A DNA stretch of 64,000 nt from positions 61,311,512 through 61,375,511 of the forward strand of contig CM060106.1 of the NCBI GenBank assembly GCA_030522415.1. The letters run 5' to 3'. The notes under the pieces were generated by a model. It did no database searches. It saw only the letters and a list, made by a program, of their open reading frames with translations, and was not told the DNA's origin. This DNA is from Channallabes apus (Eukaryota > Chordata > Actinopteri > Siluriformes > Clariidae). Below, one piece after another: positions 10,585 to 20,942 of the stretch (positions are counted from its first letter, which is position 1; every line of letters begins with the position of its first letter). Made by a program: the position numbers and the translations under genes.

Positions 10585-12267
10585 ATGAACTTTTTTACTA
10601 ATAAAATTGTAAATATCAGGCATAAAATTGAGGCTTTGAAACCGAACAATGTAATTGATACAGATGTTAACCTAGCCATGTCAGATTCAAACCTAGAATA
10701 CTTTACTCCTCTTGAAGAGAATGAACTAATTTCACTCATCTCTTCTGCAAATTCATCAACCTGTATATTAGATCCTATACCGACACATTTTCTTAAACAG
10801 ATAGTACCAGTAATAACAGAACCGCTGCTTAGAATAATTAATTCCTCACTCAGCATTGGTTATGTTCCAAAATCTTTTAAATTAGCAGTTATCAAACCAA
10901 TAATTAAGAAACCTGACCTCGACCCCTGTCAGCTGTCTAATTACAGGCCAATATCAAACCTCCCCTTTATCTCTAAGATTCTGGAAAACATAGTAGCGGA
11001 GCAGCTATGCTCATATCTACATAGAAATGGCATACATGAACTGTATCAGTCAGGATTTAGGCCTCATCACAGCACAGAAACAGCACTCGTTAAAGTAGTA
11101 AATGACCTCCTATTGGCCTCTGATCAGGGTTGTGTAACTATGCTTGTATTACTCGACCTCAGTGCAGCTTTTGACACCATTGATCATGCTATTCTTCTTC
11201 ACAGATTAGAAAATGTAGTAGGAATTAAGGGTACAGCCCTCTCCTGGCTCAGATCTTATTTGACCGATCGTTATCAGTATGTAGACTTAAATGGTGATTA
11301 TTCTGCATGTTCTCTAGTGGAGTTTGGCGTTCCGCAGGGTTCAGTTTTAGGCCCACTGCTTTTTTCCCTTTACATGCTTCCTCTGGGCAACATAATCCGT
11401 AAGCATGGTATTAGTTTTCATTGCTATGCTGACGACACACAGCTATACGTCTCAACAAAACCTGATGAGAAAAGCCATCTTACTAAAGTTGAGCAATGTG
11501 TGCAGGACATAAGAAATTGGATGCTAATTAACTTCCTTCTGCTTAATCCGGATAAGACAGAAGTTCTAGTCATAGGACCGCATACAGCTAGAAGTAAAAT
11601 CTTAGATCACACCGTAACTTTAGATGGCCTTTCTGTTCCGTCAAGTGCAACAGTAAAAGACCTCGGCGTGATTATAGATTCCAGCCTTTCATTTGAAGCT
11701 CATGTAGATAATATCACCAGGATAGCATTCTTTCACCTCATAAATATTGCCAAGATAAGAAATATATTGTCGGTAAACGATGCAGAAAAACTAGTTCATC
11801 CTTTTATCACTTATAGGTTGGACTATTGTAATGCCTTACTGTCTGGTTGTTCTGTTAGTTGCATAAACAAGCTTCAGCTAGTCCAGAATGCAGCAGCGAG
11901 AGTCCTCACTAGAACCAGAAGATATGAGCACATCACCCCTATCCTATCTTCACTACATTGGCTCCCTGTGAAATTTCGCATTGATTTTAAAATACTACTC
12001 TTGACATATAAAGCATTAAATGGTCTCGCGCCGCAATATCTGAGCGAACTGCTAGTGTCTTACGATCCGCCACACCTAGTTCGGTCAAAGGATGCAGGCT
12101 GCTTATCAGTACCGCGTATTATGAAAACTACAGCTGGGGGCAGAGCTTTTTCTTACAAAGCCCCAAAATTATGGAATAGTCTTCCAAATAGTGTTCGGGA
12201 CTCAGACACAGTCTCAGTGTTTAAGTCTAGGCTAAAAACCTATTTATTTAGCCAAGCATTTTTATAA
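10585..12267 (+). pseudogene. LINE-A3 ORF2, second open segment: reverse transcriptase, 560 residues
   Basis: This is a complete reverse-transcriptase region: [12 protein letters not shown] near residue 191, [10 protein letters not shown] near 251 and [11 protein letters not shown] near 281. The C-terminal domain ends in [11 protein letters not shown]. Here the motif-B glycine is present, unlike LINE-A1. The segment is severed from its endonuclease by the upstream lesion, so no complete ORF2 protein is expected. Confidence 0.8.
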
Positions 12268-13298
12268 ATAGATTTGCCATAAGGTAAAGGAGCAGATCTG
12301 GGGGACTCATGGACGTAGAGTATTATGGTGAACTGGTATGTTTAGATGCTGTCTTCCTCACTCTCATTTGATCACTCAGGTTTGTTGACGGTGAGGTGAT
12401 TGTTTGCTTTACATCTCAGTTCCCCCTCTTGTTTGTGTTTCCTTCTGGCTCCTCCCTTTTAGTTATGATGTCATAGTTAGTCCTGCTGGAGTCCCTGCTT
12501 GCACTCTACAGTAAATATACATTCACCTTATACCTTGTGACTGTGACCATACCTAACTGCCATCTCTCCTCTTCTTCTCTTTCTCCCCCTCTTTCTCTTT
12601 CCTCTCTCCCCCTGTCTCCCCCTTTCACTCTTTCTCTCTCTCTGTCTGTCGAGCTACACATGTGGTTCCTGAGCTGCCAGTGATCCAGACTCCCTCTGCC
12701 CTCCGGACCTGTCTGATCCATCCTGGTGCCCCGTTTCTGGTTGGAGGTCTCGTCGCATGGATGCCCCGTGTGTCTCTTTGGGATGCGTCTGGTGTCTGGG
12801 GATGATTCTATCTACTTAGAAGATGGTTCTGGCCTCGACTGGTGTTGTCAGCTGTTTCTCTGAGGACTTGACAATTCGATAGTTCAGGACTGGAACTTTC
12901 TACAAGTCTATCTGAGTCTCGAATAACTACTGGACTCCATTTTACATCAAGTATTATAACATCAATTAACATCAACTATTATAGCTGAACCTCACACTTA
13001 ACACTGTATAAATGCAGATCATTTCCTGCTATCTGTTTCACCCAGATGAGGATGGGTTCCCTGTCGAGTCTGGTTCCTCTCAAGGTTTCTTCCTATTACC
13101 ATCTCAGGGAGTTTTTCCTTGCCACTGTCGCCCTCGGGCTTGCTCACCAGGGACTATCTGACCATTTTGATTCATACACATTCACATTCCATACAAACTT
13201 AAATAGTTATTTTGATTGTGTAAAGCTGTTTTGAGACAATGTCAATTGTTAAAAGCGCTATACAAATAAAACTGAATTGAATTGAATTGAATTGAATT

Positions 13299-13480
13299 AA
13301 TGCTGATATCTTCTCCGTCAGAGTGCTCACTAACACACACCTATCACAAATAGAATTATCGCTAATGACGGAGGAAGAATGTCTAAACATCCTGCACTCT
13401 ACACACTGAACAAGCTGAATGGTAGACATTATAACGTACCTCTCTGTGTCAGAGTTTAGTTGTTTGGAGATGAATTCCAT
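13299..13480 (-). mobile_element. LINE-A4, 5'-end scrap of LINE-A
   Basis: On the minus strand these ~180 bp hold the 5' UTR and first ORF1 codons (MSTIQLVQCVECRMFRHSSSVISDN). The remainder of the element is absent, and LINE-A3's tail joins it at the left. The 5' UTR extends to a GGAATTCATCTCC block that A6 also has, so this and A6 show a longer 5' end than A1. Confidence 0.75.
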
Positions 13481-13796
13481 AATACTGTACAAATAACAAA
13501 TAACACATGAAATCGTGTCAAACCAAACGAAACTATGGCAAAAAAATATAAGCAGGAAAAATACAGTAGTATCCTGTAGGCGATTCCTGTCCTGCGGTAA
13601 CAGGCGCTAACCCTCTGGAACAGTTTAGTTCTTTTAGTTTTAGTGTGAATGTTTATGGGGATTAAATCTATTCACAATTGATAAGTGATAAGTGATTAAT
13701 GTCCCATCAGATCTTTGATCTGACTAAAGCAATACTGATCCCTGGACAGATATTTTTTCCAGATATTATGCGCCATTAATCGATATGTTATTAAAT
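13481..13796 (-). repeat. Dispersed repeat R, copy 1
   Basis: This is the reverse complement of two tandemly placed copies at 18985-19316 and 19535-19945. Shared blocks include CAGAGGGTTAGCGCCTGTTA, GGACAGGAATC and AAAGATCTGATGGG(A/G)CAT. No coding potential and no terminal inverted repeats are evident. I do not recognise the family. Confidence 0.7.
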
Positions 13797-13890
13797 TCAA
13801 TCCAATTCAATTTTATTTATATAGCGCTTTTAACAATGGTCATTGTCTCAATGCAGCTTCACAAAAATTAAAGAAATTTAACAAAAATAA

Positions 13891-13925
<35 letters not shown>

Positions 13926-14620
13926 TTTAATAATAATAATAATAATTATAGAAAAGAAAATAATTGGAAGTGTGGATGTGTGAGAAAAATGTGCAGATAA
14001 TAATAATGAGACGAATGAATGAAATTTCTCTGATGAGCAAGCCAAGGGTGACGGCGACGGTGGCAAGGAAAAACTCCCTGAGATGGCATTAGGAAGAAAC
14101 CTTGAGAGGAACCAGGACTCTCTGCGGGCATCTTAGGTTTTGTTAGGCGAGCCACTGTACTAAATAAGAACCTGGGATTGTTTTGGTTTCTTGCTATCAG
14201 TTTACTAAGATGCTCAGTCCTAGCAGTTTTTAGAGCCTGTCTATAGTTATACCATTTTGATTCATACACATTCACATTCCATACAAACTTAAATAATTCT
14301 TTTGATTGTGTAAAGCTGTTTTGAGACAATGTCAATTGTTAAAAGCGCTATACAAATAAAATTGAATTGAATTGAATTGAATTGAATATAGTTGCACATA
14401 CTGTCTTTATACGCAATTCGAAAAACTTCTAATTTAGTTTTCCTCCATTTTCGCTCGAGGTTACGGGTTTCTCTCTTTAGGGCGCGAGTATGACTGTTGT
14501 ACCACGGTGCAAATGTTTTATCTCTGACTTTTTTTAATCTGCTGGGAGCAACAGTGTCTAATGTACTGGTAAGAATAGTGCCCATGCTGCTAGTCACTTC
14601 ATCTAGATCATCTGCATTTA
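13797..14620 (-). mobile_element. LINE-D2 fragment, 3' end plus inner ORF2 piece
   Basis: The left part is the LINE-D 3' terminus: TTATTTATATAGCGCTTTTAACAATGG followed by an AT-rich and ATT-repeat 3' UTR, matching 27962-28330. At 14124 it jumps to the ORF2 linker and N-terminal reverse-transcriptase region (matching 30450-30800), so several kilobases were deleted. The ORF2 piece is split by a 138-bp LINE-A tail at 14249-14386. It breaks off at 14620 where LINE-A5 begins. Confidence 0.8.
14249..14386 (+). mobile_element. Very short 5'-truncated LINE-A insertion (138 bp)
   Basis: It contains only the last ~130 bp of the LINE-A 3' UTR (GTCAATTGTTAAAAGCGCTA) and its GAATT-repeat tail. It is flanked by the 7-bp direct repeat TATAGTT (14242-14248 and 14387-14393), and LINE-D coding sequence resumes on the far side. 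It is a clean example of extreme 5' truncation. Confidence 0.88.
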
Positions 14621-17251
14621 ATTCAATTCAATTCAATTCAGTTTTATTTGTATAGCGCTTTTAACAATTGACATTATCTCAAAACAGCTTTACACAATCA
14701 AAATAATTATTTAAGTTTGTATGGAATGTGAATGTGTATGAATCAAAATGTTCAGATATTCCCTGGTGAGCAAGCCCGGGGGCGACAGTGGCAAGGAAAA
14801 ACTCCCTGAGATGGTAATAGGAAGAAACCTTGAGAGGAACCAGACTCGACAGGGAACCCATCCTCATCTGGGTGAAACAGATAGCAGGAAATGATCTGCA
14901 TTTATACAGTGTTAAGTGTTAGGTTCAGCTATAATAGTTGATGTTAATTGATGTTATAATACTTGATGTAAAATGGAGTCCAGTAGTTATTCGAGACTCA
15001 GATAGACTTGTAGAAAGTTCCAGTCCTGAACTATCGAATTGTCAAGTCCTCAGAGAAACAGCTGACCACACCAGTCGAGGCCAGAACCATCTTCTAAGTA
15101 TAGAGAATCATCCCCAGACACCAGACGCATCCTAAAGAGACACACGGGGCATCCATGCGACGAGACCTCCAACCAGAAACCGGGCACCAGGATGGATCAG
15201 ACAGGTCCGGAGGGCAGAGGGAGTCTGGATCACTGGCAGCTCAGGAACCACATGTGTAGCTCGACAGAGAGAGAGAGAGAGAGAGAAAGAGTGAAAGGGG
15301 GAGACAGGGGGAGAGAGGAAAGAGAAAGAGGGGGAGGAAGAGAAGAGGAGGAGAGATTGCAATTAGGTATGGTCACAGTCACAATGTCTAATGTGAATGT
15401 ATATTTACTGTAGAGTGCAAGCAGGGACTCCGGCAGGACTAACTATGACATCATAACTAAAAGGGAGAGCCAGAAGGAAACACAAACATGAGGGCTCCCT
15501 GAGATGTAAAGCAAACAATCACCTCACCGTCAACAAACCTGAGTGATCAAATGAGACTGAGGAAGACAGCATCTAAACATACCAGTTCACCATAATACTC
15601 TACGTCCATGAGTCCCCCAGATCTGCTCCTTTACCTTATGGCAAATCTATTTATAAAATGCTTGGTTAAATAAATAGGTTTTGAGCCTAGACTTAAACAC
15701 TGAGACTGTGTCTGAGTCCCGAACACTATTTGGAAGACTATTCCATAATTTTGGGGCTTTGTAAGAAAAAGCTCTGCCCCCAGCTGTAGTTTTCATAATA
15801 CGCGGTACTGATAAGCAGCCTGCATCCTTTGACCGAAGTAGGCGTGGCGGATCGTAAGACACTAGCAGTTCGCTCAGATACTGCGGCGCGAGACCATTTA
15901 ATGCCTTATATGTCAAGAGTAGTATTTTAAAATCAATGCGAAATTTCACAGGGAGCCAATGCAGTGAAGATAGGATAGGGGTGATGTGCTCATATCTTCT
16001 GGTTCTAGTGAGGACTCTCGCTGCTGCATTTTGGACTAGCTGAAGCTTGTTTATGCACCTAACTGAACAACCAGACAGTAAGGCATTACAATAGTCCAAC
16101 TTAGAAGTGATAAAAGCATGAACTAGTTTTTCTGCATCATTTAGCGACAATATATTTCTTATTTTGGCGATATTTCTAAGGTGAAAGAATGCTATCCTGG
16201 TGATATTATCTACATGAGCTTCAAATGAAAGGCTGGAATCTATAATCACGCCGAGGTCTTTTACTGTTGCACTTGACGGAACAGAAAGGCCATCTAAAGT
16301 TAAGGTGTGATCTAAGATTTTACTTCTAGCTGTATGCGGTCCTATGACTAGAACTTCTGTCTTATCCGGATTAAGCAGAAGGAAGTTAATTAGCATCCAA
16401 TTTCTTATGTCCTGAACACATTGCTCAACTTTAGTAAGATGGTTTTTCTCATCAGGTTTTGTTGAGACGTATAGCTGTGTGTCGTCAGCATAACAATGAA
16501 AACTAATACCATGCTTACGGATTATGTTGCCCAGAGGAAGCATGTAAAGGGAAAAAAGCAGTGGGCCTAAAACTGAACCCTGCGGAACGCCAAACTCCAC
16601 TAGAGAACATGCAGAATAATCACCATTTAAGTCTACATACTGATAACGATCGGTCAAATAGGATCTGAGCCAGGAGAGGGTTGTACCCTTAATTCCTACT
16701 AAATTTTCTAATCTGTGAAGAAGAATAGCATGATCAATAGTGTCAAAAGCTGCACTGAGGTCGAGTAATACAAGCATAGTTACACAACCCTGATCAGAGG
16801 CCAATAGGAGGTCATTTACTACTTTAACGAGTGCTGTTTCTGTGCTGTGATGAGGCCTAAATCCTGACTGATACAGTTCATGTATGCCATTTCTATGTAG
16901 ATATGAGCATAGCTGCTCCGCTACTATCTTTTCCAGAATCTTAGAGATAAAGGGGAGGTTTGATATTGGCCTGTAATTGGACAGCTGACAGGGGTCGAGG
17001 TCAGGTTTCTTAATTATTGGTTTAATAACTGCTACTTTAAAAGATTTTGGAACATAACCAATGCTGAGTGAGGAATTAATTATTCTCAACATCGGTTCTG
17101 TTATTACTGGTACTATCTGTTTAAGAAAATGTGTCGGTATAGGATCTAATATACAGGTTGATGAATTTGCAGAAGAGATGAGTGAAATTAGTTCATTCTC
17201 TTCAAGAGGAGTAAAGTATTCTAGGTTTGAATCTGACATGGCTAGGTTAAC
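14621..17251 (-). mobile_element. LINE-A5, 5'-truncated L2/CR1-like copy
   Basis: The minus-strand copy has its ATTCA-repeat tail at 14621, a ~1-kb 3' UTR with GA-rich stretches (15265-15350), then the reverse transcriptase up to ~17251 where homology stops. It inserted into LINE-D2 at TCTGCATTTA. LINE-D sequence is not seen to resume on the right, so a deletion or rearrangement accompanied or followed the event. Confidence 0.85.
15647..17239 (-). pseudogene. LINE-A5 reverse transcriptase, 530 residues, no endonuclease
   Basis: The frame is open from [14 protein letters not shown] through motif A ([12 protein letters not shown]), motif B ([10 protein letters not shown]) and motif C ([10 protein letters not shown]) to LFNQAFYK. 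All catalytic motifs are intact, so the copy is young, but 5' truncation removed ORF1, the promoter and the endonuclease. It is a dead-on-arrival copy. The start Met is internal to ORF2 and not a genuine initiation site. Confidence 0.82.
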
Positions 17252-17855
17252 AGAAGCTACAGAAGCTGCTGATCCTGTGGCTGTGAGTGTGAAGGTAAGC
17301 AGCAGCCTTTATCCCCATGTGCACAAAGAGTTGACACAGGGGACACTTCTCCTGGCTCGAGACGTGGTGGTGTCCAGCTGTGTCCAGCTGTGTCGTGAGT
17401 CATTAGCTGCCATGCTGAGAAAACATGACGAAGCAAAATCAGAGGTTTGTCTTCAGCTGGGCTAATTTTAGTGCGAGAGAAACTTTATCAGGCAGGTTTT
17501 ATCTGGGTCTAAAAGGCTTCCTACAGATTATGTGTTGCTCTACCTCTGTCTCGTTCTGCATCTCGGGAACGTTTAGTGTGAGACACACGCGTGCTGCTTC
17601 ACCACCTGCTGCTCTGGCCTGTGTCGCTTCACCTCCGCGTCCGCCTCTTACGCAACATGAATTGGGCCTATAATTGTTTTTTTAAGTAAAAAATAAAAAA
17701 TAAAACAGCCCTTAACACTTCTAGTGATCATGCACAATACGCATTTTTGTTTTGTTTAATTATATATCAAAATAAATCTGATAAAGCAGAACATTTATGA
17801 TGATGATGATGACTTCTACATGATGTTGTGTGTGTGTGTGTGTGTGTGTGTGTAG
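17252..17855 (+). other. Unassigned sequence upstream of the MTMR-like exon
   Basis: A frame is open from the LINE-A5 junction to 17463 (containing HVHKELTQGTLLLARDVVVSSC), and a GTAAGC donor-like site lies near 17295. I do not recognise the peptide. The rest is AT-rich with a GT microsatellite at 17829-17853 that doubles as the polypyrimidine-poor run before the exon acceptor AG. This interval could be intron of the same host gene. Confidence 0.35.
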
Positions 17856-17967
17856 AATACTACCCGAACTGCGAGGTGATGTTCATGGGCGTGGCTAATA
17901 TCCACTCCATCAGGAAGAGTTTCGCGTCTCTGAGGGCTGTGTGCAGTCAAATCCCTGATCCTGCCTA
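17856..17967 (+). CDS. Exon resembling MTMR3/MTMR4 myotubularin-related phosphatase
   Basis: A 112-bp exon is bounded by AG at 17854-17855 and GT at 17968-17969 (GTGAGT). It encodes YYPNCEVMFMGVANIHSIRK followed by SFASLRAVCSQIPDPA. That peptide strongly resembles the stretch just before the catalytic region of MTMR3/MTMR4, which dephosphorylate 3-phosphoinositides on endosomal membranes. No neighbouring exon is recognisable in the window, and the retrovirus begins 42 bp downstream. The last partial codon is TA where I would expect AA for the usual Asn, so either a substitution or decay has occurred. It may be a live exon with a very long repeat-filled intron or a stranded gene fragment. Confidence 0.6.
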
Positions 17968-18008
17968 GTGAGTACACAGGGCTGAACTTTAACCTTTAAA
18001 CTTTAATG

Positions 18009-18415
18009 TGTAATGGAAAAATCATATTTTAATTATGTATTAATCCTATTTGATTCTTGTAGTAAGTGTGCAACGTAGGCCTTAGAAGTTTGAACTTGTT
18101 TGTCGAAGCTTAGAGACACAAGGCCGAGAACAGAATAGAAACAACCTGATTGTAGTTGTCCCTGAATAAATGATAAGGTATGGACATCTGGTCTGGGTCA
18201 GATAAAGAGTCATGAGTTTGAATGCAGGAACTTCACGTACGGGGCGTCGATTATGTTAACAGAGATGTTTGTGTATAAAATAGGTCAGCTAGAGAAAGAG
18301 ATCACCTTTCTCTATGCTGCAACTGTTTGCTGTATGAGACTGGTCCTTCTGCAGAAGTTTAAAATAAAACCTTTGTTACTTTGCTCTTACCCAGTGTATG
18401 GATTACTTGTCTTTA
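18009..18415 (+). repeat. 5' LTR of the endogenous retrovirus, left part
   Basis: It begins TGTAATGG and matches 39260-39666 nearly base for base, including GAATGCAGGAACTTCACG and the AATAAA motifs. It stops at TTTA, where the TIR element CAGTGGGAGCC begins. The rest of the LTR is found at 26104-26133. Taken alone this looks like a solo LTR ending in CA, but the continuation shows it is not. Confidence 0.88.
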
Positions 18416-18984
18416 CAGTGGGAGCCACGTCAAACAGCCGCCTGGAGCATGACTGCTCCGTGGCAGATCCATGAAGGGTTAATGCAGGCTTCGTGCATGG
18501 AATGTGATCCCCCGCGATGACGCAGTTAACGATGCCCCGCCCCATAAACGCCCCCATGCGCTTTCTAAAAAGATGGTTGCAATGCCGTATAATTCCGCCA
18601 GATGGAGCATTGACTGGCACAGTTAACTGCAGTGTCCAGGAAGCCCAATACCGTATCTTTAATATACAGACAGTTCTTGCATTGTCAACATAGTTTCATA
18701 AATAGATGAAAAAACAACAACAGACCGATTAATAAAACAGATTTGTTAAATCACTCAATACACAACCCATGATGATTATGCTATTTATTATTTAATAATG
18801 AATTAATAAAATTAGTTAGTGAAATATTTTTTAAGACATCCTGAAATGATCCTTAAAGACACGGTAGCGGCTGTAATTTGTCTATACCGATCATTGTAGG
18901 TACGGAATAAAAACGCAGGCTGTGTACAGTATTTTACATTACTGTGTATTTTACCCCGTTCCATTTAATATACTGATAGATAAT

Positions 18985-19315
18985 ATTTTGCTGCAAAGTA
19001 AAGCTCAAAATGTAACGTCTGCTTGGGTTTGTTTTCGTTATATTTTTGATGATGTTTTCGCTGATTTTGTCACTGATAGTCTACAAGTGGCATAAGAAAT
19101 GCAATTAATGCTGCATGCAACCTGGAATAAATATCTGCCCATATGGAATCATGCATAATGCTCCCCCGTCAAAAGATCTGATGGGGCATTAATCACTTAA
19201 ACACTTGGAAACAATAGTAAAAAAAAAAGTTCCAGAGGGTTAGCGCCTGTTATACTAATGTATTTTTACTGATTTTTTTTTTACTGCTTATATTTCGTTG
19301 GGTTTTACGCAATTT

Positions 19316-19316
<1 letters not shown>
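18985..19316 (+). repeat. Dispersed repeat R, copy 2
   Basis: It shares long blocks with copy 3 (AAAATGTAACGTCTGCTTGG, GTTTGTTTTCGTTATATTTT) and, in reverse, with copy 1. The copy ends in a GT microsatellite and CG-rich bases before the tRNA-derived SINE. No coding capacity is seen. Confidence 0.65.
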
Positions 19317-19353
<37 letters not shown>

Positions 19354-19394
19354 CACGAGAGAGAGGATACTCTGACAAGACCAACCTCCGTGTG

Positions 19395-19479
19395 GCTCCC
19401 GTGGCGTAATCGGTTAGCGCGTGACACTTATAAAGCGGTCCAGGTGAAGCAATGCCGAGTTCGAGTCTCACCTAAAGCA
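19395..19479 (+). pseudogene. Intron-bearing tRNA-Ile(UAU) pseudogene, head of the SINE
   Basis: A box (TGGCGTAATCGG) and B box (GTTCGAGTCTC) are both recognisable. The acceptor stem does not pair (GCTCCCG against TAAAGC), and part of the variable loop and T stem is missing, so it cannot fold as a functional tRNA. The retained intron-like bases between the anticodon loop and the 3' half suggest the source was unspliced pre-tRNA. Confidence 0.55.
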
Positions 19480-19535
19480 CCCAAAGCTTTTTACTGCATA
19501 TCGCGCTGTGTATGTGACAAATCAAATTTGAATTT
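19395..19535 (+). mobile_element. tRNA-Ile(UAU)-derived SINE with LINE-B-type tail
   Basis: The head reads GCTCCCGTGGCGTAATCGGT, then TAGCGCG and an anticodon-loop CTTATAA, as in tRNA-Ile with anticodon UAU. An intron-like insert after the anticodon loop and GAGTTCGAGTCTCACC (B box/T loop) follow. Eight or so bases of the T stem appear deleted. After a T-rich run the sequence is ACTGCATATCGCGCTGTGTA...TTTGAATTTGAA, matching the LINE-B 3' end. This is the standard SINE plan, a tRNA head plus a partner-LINE tail, suggesting mobilisation by LINE-B. Confidence 0.6.
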
Positions 19536-19945
19536 GAAAGTAAAGCTTAAAATGTAACTTCTGCTTGGGTTTGTTTTCGTTATATTTTTTATGTTTTCGC
19601 TGAAAGTCAAATTGGCATAACAAATTGATTAATGGCGCATAATATCTGGAACAAATATCTGTCCATACGGATCAGTGTGTCTTTAGTCATTTAACCAGCA
19701 TAATGTCCCACATTAAAGATCTGATGGGGCATCAATCACTTATCACAACGGTGTATAGATGCAGCAGCAGAGACAGATTTAATCCCCATAAACATTCACA
19801 CTTGAAAACAAAACTAACAGAAGTAAACAGTTATAGAGTGTTAGTGCCTGTTATCACAGGACAGGAATCACCTACAGGATACTACTGTATTTTACTGCTC
19901 ATATTTTTACCCTAGTTTCATTTGGTTTTACGCGATTTCATGTAT
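19535..19945 (+). repeat. Dispersed repeat R, copy 3
   Basis: This is the longest copy, retaining GTTAGTGCCTGTTATCACAG and the GGATACTACTGTATTTTACT block shared with copy 1. It is in the same orientation as copy 2, with the SINE lying between them. Confidence 0.65.
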
Positions 19946-20572
19946 TATTTGTGTGTGTCTGTGTGTGTACAGTGTGTCTGTGTGTGTGTGTGTGAGTGCG
20001 AGAGATAGCGTGAGAGCGCGTGCGCGAGAGAGGGCTTACATGCTGATTTATCCAAGGTTACTAAAACCTGGCTTACTACCTATAAAAAATATTTCAATTT
20101 AACTCATGGGTCTCAATCACAGATGACACGACAAATTATATACTCTGAAACGTTCATTTGAACATTTAAAAATATATACAAAAACATGAATACTAATGTT
20201 ATCATGGTGTAAATTATTAACATTAGGTTAGGTCCTGCCCTTAATTAATTCATATTATAATTACTTTTACATAGTATAGTTACTGGACTGACATGACCAA
20301 AAACTAGCTATTTCATTTAGCCTTTCTAAAATCAACCCATATATCATTTATAATCAGAAAACATAAAACATATTATGATCTGTTCAACAGCCCATCTGTT
20401 TTAATTTAGTTTGTATTTTTTATTATTCATAAGACAACCTTTCAGTTTTGTAAATATTTTAGTTATAGTGTGTTAAGTCTTACTTTAGGTTAAACGTTTT
20501 TGAGAATTTGACCATCCAGCTTAGATAAATGTTATGTCATTGATTGATAAAATCTGGATTAAGGATATTATA

Positions 20573-20627
<55 letters not shown>

Positions 20628-20942
20628 TTTTTAGTTTCCCCCTGAGGGATTGCCACCTTATTGTGGTCTGGGGGTTTGCGTGCCTCAACACAATTCAGCA
20701 AATACAATACTGTTACTATACAGTAAGGCCAGGTAAAAACAGTGCTCGAACATGATGCCCCCCTCCCCCCACCCCGTGTTGTCTGGTCTAGAACGGCCCT
20801 GCCTCTGACCGTCTTTTGTCTTGTAAATGAGTATTCTCACTCACCTTCCAATCCCCCCAGCGCACACACTCTGTTTGTACTGTAAACTGTACTGTAACTG
20901 TTTGCTAGGGCACTTGGTTATACACAGTACTTTAATTTGCCA
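19946..20942. other. AT-rich unassigned interval with TA microsatellite
   Basis: It contains GT-rich bases (19950-20000), AT-rich unique-looking sequence and a TA run at 20577-20624. At 20637-20690 a CCCCCTGAGGGATTGCCACC block looks like another decayed repeat. No coding pattern is seen. Confidence 0.5.

Larger units (their letters stand above)
9894..13298 (+). mobile_element. LINE-A3, 5'-truncated L2/CR1-like copy
   Basis: The plus-strand copy starts inside the endonuclease ([25 protein letters not shown]), carries the full reverse transcriptase and the ~1-kb 3' UTR, and ends in four or more GAATT units at ~13298. Two open segments are separated by a small indel near 10490-10510. The left junction with the Tc1 fragment repeats CCATACTGG, which suggests microhomology. 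The right end abuts a reversed 5' scrap of the same family (A4). Confidence 0.85.

Noticed and set aside
15192..15413. Small ORFs of the MDQTGPEGRGSLDHWQLRNH type, also at 12506, 43115 and 58957
   Set aside because: They lie in the 3' UTR of LINE-A copies and recur only because the UTR is repeated; frame and length vary with the GA run.
18009..18417. Solo LTR with TG...CA ends
   Set aside because: The final CA belongs to the neighbouring TIR element; the true end of this LTR is at 26133.
19395..19479. Functional tRNA-Ile gene
   Set aside because: The acceptor stem does not pair, part of the T stem is missing and a LINE tail follows, so it is a SINE head.
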